This document shows positions 7,376 through 14,221 of a stretch of 17,915 nucleotides of DNA, piece by piece. Positions within the stretch are counted from its first letter, which is position 1; every line of letters starts with the position of its first letter. Position numbers and translations under genes: made by a program. Source of the stretch: CAXGUU01 sp964012875 (GTDB taxonomy: Bacteria; Pseudomonadota; Gammaproteobacteria; Ga0077536). The notes under the pieces were generated by a model that saw nothing but the letters and a program-made list of their open reading frames with translations, was not told where the DNA came from and made no database searches. The stretch spans positions 1 through 17,915 of the forward strand of contig CAXGUU010000033.1 of assembly GCA_964012875.1 (NCBI GenBank). The letters run 5' to 3'.

Positions 7376-9205
7376 TCATTTCATGACCAGACCCGCCAGT
7401 TCGCCCTGTTCACGCCACGCCGCAAGCATTTTGAAGAACATGACAGCACCCTCCGGGTAATGGTTGTCGATGAACGACTCCCCCGTGTTTTTCCCCTCGA
7501 CGTTATAGTACCCAGGCGTGCAGGTTTCCTGGTATTTGCGCATGGGTCCAGGCGCACGGACCAGTTTCTGATAGTCCGCTTCAGCTGACGGTTCCGCCTC
7601 GATGGATGTTGCGCCGCGCCTGATGACTTCGCTGATCAAATAGGCGGCATGCTCTGCTTGCCCGACCGCGGTGTAGGTGTAATTGAATGCCACGCCTGTT
7701 TGCGTGAGCCCCATGTGTATACAGTTCGGAAAATCATGGGTCAAAAAACCATGGTAGGTCGACATCCCATCAGCCCAGTGATCACTCAGCGATTTACCAC
7801 CACGGCCATAGACCTCGCAATCAGAGCGTCTTGTATAGGCTGTTGCAACCTCGAACCCGGTTGCGAAAATCAAGCAATCTACTTCGTAAGCCGTACCATT
7901 CGCGATCACGGCATTCTCCGTCACACGCTCTATACCTTTACCTTCAGTGTCGACTAGTTCCACGTTCGGCCGGTTGAAGGCAAGCAAATAACCATCGTGG
8001 AAAGCCGGCCGTTTGCACCACTGGCCGTACCAGTGTTTAAGCCCTTCGGCGGTCCTGGGATCGTTGACTATCCTGGCGACCCGCTCGCGAATCTGGTGGC
8101 CCTTTTTGTAGTCCGCGACTTCCCGAATCAAAGCGAGCTGTTCCGGCGATACCCCGCCGACATCACCGGTATCGAGGATTTCGAACGTGAGTTTGAAAAA
8201 ATCGGTCCACTTGTCGTTGACCAGATCCTCCTCGACAGGCAGTCCCGCCATGATCGAACAGAAATTCTCATCGCGCTCGGCCTGCCAGCCCGGGGCGAGA
8301 GACGCTGCCCAGGCACTGTCCGTCGGCCTGTTGTTACGCTCATCGACAGGCGCCGGGGTACGCTGAAAGAGATAGAGTTGCTTGGCGTAAGGTGCAACGC
8401 CGGGTACGACCTGAACCCCCGTGGCCCCGGTACCAACGATGCCGACGCGCTTATCAGCCAGGCCCGTCAGCCCACCGGAACTGTCCCCACCGGTGTAGCT
8501 GTAGTCCCACCGGCTGGTGTGAAAGGCACGCCCTTTGAAGTCATCGAGCCCCGAAATCGCTGGCAGCTTCGGCCGATGCAGTGGACCGCTCGACATAATC
8601 ACAAACCGTGCACAGAACACATCGTCGCGGTCGGTCGTCGCAGTCCAGCGTTCGCTTTCGTCTGACCAGCGCAGTTGTTCAACCTGGGTTTGAAAACAGG
8701 CCTTGTCGTAGAGGCCATAGTGCCGGCCTATACGCTGGAGGTGCGCATGGATTTCAGGCTGATGCGCGTAACGCTCGCTCGGGATGTAACCGGTTTCTTC
8801 GAGCAACGGCATATAGATATAAGCTTCGGTGTCGCACTGGGCGCCCGGATATCGATTCCAGTACCACACACCACCAAAGTCTCCGGCCTTGTCGATGATC
8901 CGCACGTCAGTCACGCCAGCCTGCTGCAGGCGTGCGGCTGTTACCAATCCCGAAATGCCGCCACCCAGAATTATGACGTCGAGCGATTCGGTGATGGGCG
9001 CTCGGGAGAAGCCCGGTTCCACGTGGGAATCAGATTCGTAGCGCGCATGCTGGCCTGCAACTTCGACATACTGATCATTTCCGTCTTCGCGCAGGCGTCT
9101 GGCGCGCTCCTCGGAATATTTCTGCCGAACCTCTAGCGGGTCGAACCCGAGGACCTCGGGATCCAGTGAATTCAGCTGGCTAATAGTGGAATCGAGACTG
9201 CTCAT
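7376..9205 (-). CDS. Flavin-dependent Baeyer-Villiger-type monooxygenase
   Basis: A 609-residue class B flavoprotein expected to use FAD and NADPH to insert oxygen beside a ketone or to oxidise a heteroatom. The FAD Rossmann motif is ILGGGISGLVTA (about 79-90), then GGVWYWNRYPGAQCDTEAY, typical of type I enzymes. The Baeyer-Villiger fingerprint FKGRAFHTSRWD is at 223-234, and the NADPH Rossmann motif GIVGTGATGVQVVP follows near 255. The roughly 70-residue N-terminal extension (DPLEVRQKYSEERARRLREDGN) and the C-terminus GPMRKYQETCTPGYYNVEGK match the subgroup that includes cyclopentadecanone monooxygenase, known for bulky cyclic or aromatic ketones. ATG 9205 has only a weak purine-rich site upstream. 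It lies 84 bases after the transporter gene, probably in one transcript. The substrate is not predictable. Confidence 0.92.
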   Translation of the reverse strand: MSSLDSTISQLNSLDPEVLGFDPLEVRQKYSEERARRLREDGNDQYVEVAGQHARYESDSHVEPGFSRAPITESLDVIILGGGISGLVTAARLQQAGVTDVRIIDKAGDFGGVWYWNRYPGAQCDTEAYIYMPLLEETGYIPSERYAHQPEIHAHLQRIGRHYGLYDKACFQTQVEQLRWSDESERWTATTDRDDVFCARFVIMSSGPLHRPKLPAISGLDDFKGRAFHTSRWDYSYTGGDSSGGLTGLADKRVGIVGTGATGVQVVPGVAPYAKQLYLFQRTPAPVDERNNRPTDSAWAASLAPGWQAERDENFCSIMAGLPVEEDLVNDKWTDFFKLTFEILDTGDVGGVSPEQLALIREVADYKKGHQIRERVARIVNDPRTAEGLKHWYGQWCKRPAFHDGYLLAFNRPNVELVDTEGKGIERVTENAVIANGTAYEVDCLIFATGFEVATAYTRRSDCEVYGRGGKSLSDHWADGMSTYHGFLTHDFPNCIHMGLTQTGVAFNYTYTAVGQAEHAAYLISEVIRRGATSIEAEPSAEADYQKLVRAPGPMRKYQETCTPGYYNVEGKNTGESFIDNHYPEGAVMFFKMLAAWREQGELAGLVMK

Positions 9206-9289
9206 GCTGCCGTTCTCTTACGAAAGACCGATGGAAATTTTGCCGGCTGTGAACGAAAAAGAACAGGTGTTCGATGAAGCGGAAGCAAA

Positions 9290-10591
9290 CTACTCAATAT
9301 CGTCAGCGCGCGCGAGATCGTGTTCGAGGTGCTTGCCGCCGAGATAGTAATGCCAGGCCACCCAGAAATTGACAGCTCCGAAGATGAGCAGGCTCCAGCG
9401 TAGCGAGTCCTGGCCAAAATCGGCCGCCAGTACATCGCTGACAGCCCCGACTGCCCAAGGCCCGGCGCCGAGACCGATAATGTTGGCGATAAACAGTAAA
9501 ATCGCCGAAGCCATTGCCCTCATGCGCAAGTGCACCATGCCCTGAGTCTGGGCAAAGCTGGTAGCCTGCCAGAAGTTGCCGGCGAAAATTGAAGGAATAA
9601 ATGCAACCATGGCCCAGTAGGGGTTTGACAAAAGGTAGGCGGCCGCACCGAACGGCACCGAACCGACAATGACAATTGCCGCCGTCCACAAATACCAACG
9701 CGTGTCTTTCCCGCCGAAACGATCGGCCAGATAGCCACCGGAAAACATGCCGGCACCGCCCGCTAGACCCGTGGTGAGGCCGAACCACAGGCCAATCTCG
9801 CCCGTGCCCATGCCGTGTGTTCTGATCAGAAAGGCAGGAAACCAGCTAACGACGCCGTAACCTACAAACGCAGCAAGCGCACCTCCAAAGGCAATATGAA
9901 CAAAGGCTGGTCGTTTGGCGAGGAAGCGGAACGTTTCCATGATTGTCGGTCGCTCACCACCAACTGAGCGGCCCTCGGACATGCCGCGCGCGGGCTCTGG
10001 CAGGGTGAAGCGCACCAGCAGTGCAAGCAAAACACCAGGTACGCCAACAACAAAAAATGCTGTGCGCCAGCCAAAAGCTTCGTTAACCCATCCACCGATG
10101 AACAGCCCGAACATGATTCCGAACGGGATACCCAGGGCGTATATGCCGAGTGCTGTCGCGCGCTCTGCCGGCGCATAGAAATCCGAAATCAAAGAATGCG
10201 CGGGCGGACTGCAACCCGCTTCGCCAACACCGACACCAATACGCGCGACAGCTAGCTGCCAGAAATTTTGTGCGAGTCCCGAAAGTGCCGTCATCGCGCT
10301 CCATAACACAAGCGCGAGCGCAATCAGGTTGCGTCGGTTGCCGCGATCGGCCCACAGCGCGATGGGAATCCCCATGGTCGCGTAGAACGCCGCAAAGGCG
10401 AAGCCGGCAAGGAAGCCGAGCGCCTGATCGGATAGGCCAAGATCGGCCTTGATAGCCTCAAGAAGAATCGAAAGAATCTGGCGGTCGATGAAGTTGAACG
10501 TATACACGACCACCAATACGCCCAGAACATAACGCCGGATTCTTTTGTTGCCGGTGCCGGCGGAATCTACCGTTTCGGTCGTGCTGCTCAA
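9290..10591 (-). CDS. MFS transporter, spinster-like family
   Basis: A 12-helix major facilitator transporter of about 433 residues in the inner membrane. It starts RRYVLGVLVVVYTFNFIDRQ, the usual spinster-like first helix with an IDRQ turn. The loop between helices 2 and 3 holds the A-motif GIPIALWADRGNRRN, and GVGEAGCSPPAHSLISDF is a typical helix 4/5 segment. The longest frame starts at 10714, but the extra 41 residues are arginine-rich and unlike the family. A GGAG at 10605-10602 sits 10 bases before TTG 10591, which gives a normal N-terminus, so TTG is chosen. Homologues in degradation clusters import organic acids, aromatics or steroid-like compounds. Lying between the LDI-family and monooxygenase genes, it is likely to take up the pathway substrate. 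Confidence 0.88.
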   Translation of the reverse strand: MSSTTETVDSAGTGNKRIRRYVLGVLVVVYTFNFIDRQILSILLEAIKADLGLSDQALGFLAGFAFAAFYATMGIPIALWADRGNRRNLIALALVLWSAMTALSGLAQNFWQLAVARIGVGVGEAGCSPPAHSLISDFYAPAERATALGIYALGIPFGIMFGLFIGGWVNEAFGWRTAFFVVGVPGVLLALLVRFTLPEPARGMSEGRSVGGERPTIMETFRFLAKRPAFVHIAFGGALAAFVGYGVVSWFPAFLIRTHGMGTGEIGLWFGLTTGLAGGAGMFSGGYLADRFGGKDTRWYLWTAAIVIVGSVPFGAAAYLLSNPYWAMVAFIPSIFAGNFWQATSFAQTQGMVHLRMRAMASAILLFIANIIGLGAGPWAVGAVSDVLAADFGQDSLRWSLLIFGAVNFWVAWHYYLGGKHLEHDLARADDIE

Positions 10592-10828
10592 GCTGTTCGA
10601 TCTCCGTTGATGGGGGCCAGGCCCGAAATCAGGAAAGGTGAACACCCGACCCTTTCGGCAACAGCGAAATAACGCAACGTCCCCATTGCAGTCCCTCCCC
10701 CTTGGAGAAGGCATCCTACCTCAGAAAAATAGGAAACTGTGTTGCAGCTTCGTTCGTTTCAGGGTGGTGCATATTTTTCGTAAATCGAGCAGCGCCCCGG
10801 GTCATGCAAGCATCACATCAATGAGGTC

Positions 10829-12499
10829 CTAACAGCATCCCGCGCTACATCCGCCTGCCGCCGTTTGGCGGCTCGCGCTTGCCAGCGCGCTGGCGCCGGC
10901 GGTGTCGCTGATGGTTGCCGGCGCGGAATCTGTCGCCGCGCTTGATGTAGAACGGGGCCGGATTTCGTGCGTCACGCCGGTCTCGATACGCAGACGGTGG
11001 GCGGCGATATCACTGCGGATTTCGATTTTGTCCTCGCCCGTGACCGACCACTGCGATAACGGCTCGCCGTCCATGATAATTGCGACAGCGCCCGGGTCTG
11101 GCAATCCGCTCACTGTGAACTGCGTAGCTCCACCTTGCATCGAACCAGTCGCACAATAGGTCTCGAGCCACAGCACACCCTCATCGAGATCGTTCCAACA
11201 CTGCGCGAGTCCCAGATTGGGGTAGTCCACGTCTGAAACCGTGGGTTGGGTGAATTTCTCCAGGTTCGGTTGCTGGAACACCCGCGACCACGCACCCGGC
11301 TCACCGAGTTCACTCAATACCATTAGGCTCGACAACTGCCCTCGTGGCCAGTCTTCGCCAAAGTTGAACCACCATCCGAAATGATCACCGTCGGGTCCGA
11401 AGAATCGCGGCTCGAAGGTGCTTTCCGCGGCCTGACGCAGACGGGCTTCTGTTACGTCGTCGCCAAGTTCACGCGCGGTGATGATGCCCAGTGTCAGCCA
11501 GCGCGGGTCAGGGTGTAGCTGCAACAACGGCTTGGACGGCGCATTCCAGCCGAGCTTGTTCACAGCCATCTCGTAGAGCATGGTCGCGAATGCACGATCA
11601 CGGGGCAGCACGTAAAGCGTGATCGCGATCGCGGCATAAGCTCCGACCTCGTCACGCAGCGTGCACATCGAACGTTCCAGCGGATCGTAGTAGAACGCGA
11701 ACCATTCCAGGTTGCCCTTGCGATCCTTCCCCATGTAGTGCTTACGGGCATATTCGAACCAACGTTCGTAAACCCAATCTGTATTGGCCCCATGTATGCC
11801 GTCATAAAGCTGTAGGCCAACACCAGCACCACTCACGCAGAATGGCCAGATCTTGGTGTTCTCGCAATGCACACCCTGCGGACGCTCGGCCCATTGATCG
11901 TGCATGAAACTGACGAGCTGGTGATGATCCCATTCGAACAGGCGGTTCTGGTAACCAGCGACCTTGAAGGGCCGCTCCCACTTATTATCACCGGAGACGT
12001 AGCGGTAAAAACACAACAGCAGGTTGAAAAATCCGCGGAAGAAATTGTTGCCGTCTGATCCGATCGGGTCAGGTTGCAGGCCCCAGGGTTCGACCCCGTT
12101 CGCGACCCAGCCCGGGGAGTCGTAGCGCCCGCGCAGGTGCTCGGGCAAAACCGCCAGCCACTCCGGCGGGTAATTCGCCTGGTCGGGGTCGTGACCAATC
12201 ATGGTGAGCCAGTCAATCGCGGCCTGAAATGTCGTGTGGCGCTGGACCAGTTCGTCTGCAATCTGCGTATACGGTTCACGCCACGCCGGCGTGATATCGC
12301 ACATAACCGGCAGTGTGTATCCGGTCTCGTGCAAATCAAAACGTCCCAGACTGCACATGGGTGGCGTACTGTAACGGTCCCACCAGGCGTGAGGTTCGCC
12401 CTCAACGCTCCAGTCATCCGCAGTCGTAGCCTTGTCCCAGATGAAACGCAACCAGCCGCGGGCCCGTTCGTCGAGGCGCGGAAAATCATTGGCCATCAT
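10829..12499 (-). CDS. Linalool dehydratase/isomerase-family protein with Cys-rich tail
   Basis: An (alpha/alpha)-barrel-type protein resembling linalool dehydratase/isomerase (LDI), which interconverts myrcene, linalool and geraniol. I matched it from memory of the Castellaniella enzyme: GVHCENTKIWPFC aligns with the LDI segment holding both active-site cysteines, with the same 9-residue spacing (C223 and C232, numbered from GTG 12532). LYDGIHGANTD matches VYDRLHGTDY, and NNFFRGFFNLLLCFYRYVSG matches the segment carrying the LDI active-site histidine, which is phenylalanine (F168) here. The protein is much longer than LDI (about 400 residues) and has a C-terminal domain, an Ala/Ser/Thr-rich linker and the ending GGCSAGCC. 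There is no signal peptide, unlike periplasmic LDI. ATG 12499, just after the upstream stop, is preferred; GTG 12532 would overlap the upstream gene. Substrate unknown. Confidence 0.72.
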   Translation of the reverse strand: MMANDFPRLDERARGWLRFIWDKATTADDWSVEGEPHAWWDRYSTPPMCSLGRFDLHETGYTLPVMCDITPAWREPYTQIADELVQRHTTFQAAIDWLTMIGHDPDQANYPPEWLAVLPEHLRGRYDSPGWVANGVEPWGLQPDPIGSDGNNFFRGFFNLLLCFYRYVSGDNKWERPFKVAGYQNRLFEWDHHQLVSFMHDQWAERPQGVHCENTKIWPFCVSGAGVGLQLYDGIHGANTDWVYERWFEYARKHYMGKDRKGNLEWFAFYYDPLERSMCTLRDEVGAYAAIAITLYVLPRDRAFATMLYEMAVNKLGWNAPSKPLLQLHPDPRWLTLGIITARELGDDVTEARLRQAAESTFEPRFFGPDGDHFGWWFNFGEDWPRGQLSSLMVLSELGEPGAWSRVFQQPNLEKFTQPTVSDVDYPNLGLAQCWNDLDEGVLWLETYCATGSMQGGATQFTVSGLPDPGAVAIIMDGEPLSQWSVTGEDKIEIRSDIAAHRLRIETGVTHEIRPRSTSSAATDSAPATISDTAGASALASASRQTAAGGCSAGCC

Positions 12500-12509
12500 G
12501 GCTGAATGC

Positions 12510-13097
12510 TTACCATAGTTTGACTTCCTCACCGGCGGAGCCGCGGGGCATCACCATTTGCGCGCGGCGATCGTGTGCCGCTGCCCAGTCCGGATCCAAC
12601 TCGTCGGCAATCGGTTCGCGAACGATACGGGATGCCACTTTAGAATTCGGATCGTGCACCGTGTAGGGGTCCGGCAATGGTGCTGCCAATGGACGACTTC
12701 GACCAAACGGCAAGACGTAGCGAGTTAGGCCGAAGAACCACAAAACGAGCACCGCGTTACCTTCGTAGGTGGCTGTCTCGTCGAGCAGTGCCCGGACGAT
12801 ACGCCCCACCGCCTGCGGCGAAGTCAGAATGATGAGTCCCAGTCCCGCATGGTCAAAGCACAGGCCGACGTCGGGACGTTCGATGCGACCGGCCCTGGAA
12901 CTCACCTTGCGCCGGCTGAAAACGTAATGACGCCACACGCCTTCCGCACTCCCGATCTGCACCGTGCGCGGATGCGCCAGCTGGCTGCGGAAACCGGCGC
13001 TGAATGCACGCGCCAGTTTCAGCCCCATGCCGAGCATGACCAGCGTGATTCTGAACAGGACCCGTGTCAGTGGTCCGCTGGGATTACGTGGCGTCAT
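12510..13097 (-). CDS. Putative SCP-2-like lipid-binding protein
   Basis: A 195-residue protein, the first gene of the minus-strand cluster. Residues about 12-30 (RVLFRITLVMLGMGLKLAR) form a hydrophobic or amphipathic helix that could anchor it to the membrane. The middle, RHYVFSRRKVSSRAGRIERP, then DVGLCFDHAGLGLIIL and EGNAVLVLWFFGLTRYVLP, follows the strand-helix pattern of SCP-2 sterol-carrier domains (a basic, glycine-turn hairpin, then a helix ending in xGN/xGD before a hydrophobic strand). This assignment rests on pattern only. ATG 13097 has GAGG at 5-base spacing, a good site. Its stop lies 10 bases before the LDI-family start, so the two are translationally close and probably functionally linked, for example by delivering a hydrophobic substrate. 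Confidence 0.5.
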   Translation of the reverse strand: MTPRNPSGPLTRVLFRITLVMLGMGLKLARAFSAGFRSQLAHPRTVQIGSAEGVWRHYVFSRRKVSSRAGRIERPDVGLCFDHAGLGLIILTSPQAVGRIVRALLDETATYEGNAVLVLWFFGLTRYVLPFGRSRPLAAPLPDPYTVHDPNSKVASRIVREPIADELDPDWAAAHDRRAQMVMPRGSAGEEVKLW

Positions 13098-13118
13098 TGT
13101 TACCTCGTCTTTTCACGC

Positions 13119-13147
13119 AGTATAAACACGATATCGCTTGTGAACAC
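13119..13147 (-). promoter_or_regulatory. Candidate promoter of the catabolic cluster
   Basis: On the minus strand TATACT (13124-13119) follows GTGTTC (13147-13142) with 17-base spacing. The predicted start would leave a leader of about 15 bases before ATG 13097, which has its own RBS. The -35 match is poor, fitting a regulated promoter. Confidence 0.35.
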
Positions 13148-13163
13148 GTCTGAAAAAGACGTG
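13145..13163. repeat. Inverted repeat overlapping the candidate -35 box
   Basis: CACGTCT and AGACGTG form a perfect 7-base inverted repeat with 5-base spacer GAAAA. It overlaps the -35 region of the candidate promoter, the usual place for a repressor operator. No regulator gene is in the window. Confidence 0.5.
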
Positions 13164-13168
13164 GACGA

Positions 13169-13185
13169 AGCTGCACTCCGCAGCT
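13169..13185. repeat. Second inverted repeat upstream of the cluster
   Basis: AGCTGC and GCAGCT form a perfect 6-base inverted repeat, again with a 5-base spacer (ACTCC), centred 23 bases from the first repeat. The arm sequences differ from the first. It could be a second binding site or chance. Confidence 0.35.
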
Positions 13186-13245
13186 GCCCGCGCTACGGCG
13201 AGCCCTGGACCAGCGCTCAAACGAGGACGAGCGCACACAGCGGGC

Positions 13246-13898
13246 TCATTCCGCACCCATTGTCAGCACGATGATTCGATCTTCATATCCTAGTAGCAGG
13301 GACTCGCGTTTAGTGGGGTTCAGTTCGTGCGAGCCGTCCGCACGCTGAATGCCGAGCACAATCTCACCGGCTGCGCCGAGCCATTGCTGGAGTTCGAAGA
13401 AATCCGCGGCATCTATGATCCCGTCGGCCGGTCGCAGGCTGACCTCCGCGCACCGACACCGAGCAGCTGTTAGAGGACAGAGTTCAGATCCCTCTGCAAC
13501 GTCACCTGTGCAAACATGTGACATTGCGGAGTCACGAGCAGCTCCACCCCGAGGGCTGCCAACAGCGGCTCGTTGGCCTCGACCAACGCTTCGATGATGA
13601 TGTGAGGCTTACGATCCGCAAACGCGAGCAGTTCCTTCAGCATAAAATAGCCGAGCAAGCTGCGCGCGTCCGCTTCCTCGCGCTCAACAGGCGCGCGACG
13701 ACCGGCTCGGGGAGCACCGCCACGAAAAAGACGAGCTAACTTCTGCTGGAGTATTCGCACGGGGCACGCATCACGGTCGATGATGGCTGCGCCGTAAAGG
13801 AGTTTTTCAGGCCACGGCAGAACGACCATGGAAAGTGCTTCCGCAGTCGGGTATAACGTGTTGATGGAGCTCGCATTCAACCAAAATACCAGCCGCAA
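13246..13898 (-). pseudogene. Relic of a CASTOR/POLLUX-type ion channel, cytoplasmic domain
   Basis: Two minus-strand frames read together as the regulatory (RCK/TrkA-like) region of bacterial CASTOR/POLLUX-family cation channels. The first frame gives EEADARSLLGYFMLKELLAF, PHIIIEALVEANEPLLAALG and LLVTPQCHMFAQVTLQRDL, then a TAG at 13470-13472. The match resumes in the overlapping frame with EVSLRPADGI, ADFFELQQWLGAAGEIVLGI, and ends ELNPTKRESLLLGYEDRIIVLT. A frameshift lies near 13450-13520. The N-terminal part before about 13720 does not resemble the family, and the membrane pore region is absent. It is therefore truncated as well as frameshifted. It ends about 150 bases upstream of the catabolic cluster and is unlikely to contribute to it. 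Confidence 0.75.
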
Positions 13899-14181
13899 CT
13901 CGCCGCGCGCCGCTGCGCCCGCCGTGCCATCGCAACGCTATGATTTCCAACAACGGCTGATTGGATAAATCCAGGCCCGGCTGGGTACTAGTCGGGGCTA
14001 CCTGTTCCCGGAAGTACAGACTAAAACAGGGAATATCGGCGCGACCCCGGCAACTAACAGAACTAGGCAGCCGGATTAGGGATGACGCCAGGGTTCACGG
14101 CTGACGATTATCGCCTAGATCCGGCGAGGCCAAGTACAGCTACCCCCATGTCCATGCTCCTACATGCGGCCGCTGAACGTG
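13899..14181. other. Non-coding stretch upstream of ppdK
   Basis: I see no convincing gene, RNA or repeat here on either strand. A 34-codon open frame starts near 14081 (MTPGFTADDYRLDP...) without a recognisable RBS or family. The region may hold the eroded front of the channel relic plus the ppdK regulatory region. Confidence 0.5.
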
Positions 14182-14187
14182 TATGAT
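14182..14187 (+). promoter_or_regulatory. Candidate -10 box for ppdK
   Basis: TATGAT lies 34 bases upstream of the ppdK start in an otherwise GC-rich stretch. No clear -35 hexamer was found at normal spacing. Confidence 0.3.
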
Positions 14188-14221
14188 TGCGCCCGGATTC
14201 AGACACGGCTACTCGAAATAA

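Noticed and set aside
7997..8665. Plus-strand open frame of 222 codons
   Set aside because: It is antisense to the Baeyer-Villiger monooxygenase, whose motifs are unmistakable; no RBS or motif supports the plus strand.
10592..10714. N-terminal 41-residue extension of the MFS transporter
   Set aside because: It is arginine-rich, unlike the family, and the TTG at 10591 has a GGAG site upstream.
12316..12337. Asp66 and Tyr72 of the LDI-like protein (FDLHETGY) as the LDI catalytic Asp/Tyr pair with 6-residue spacing
   Set aside because: The spacing matches by chance. Aligning the flanking segments places this stretch at a later LDI helix (KYSIAFYAYG), not at the LDI Asp/Tyr segment.
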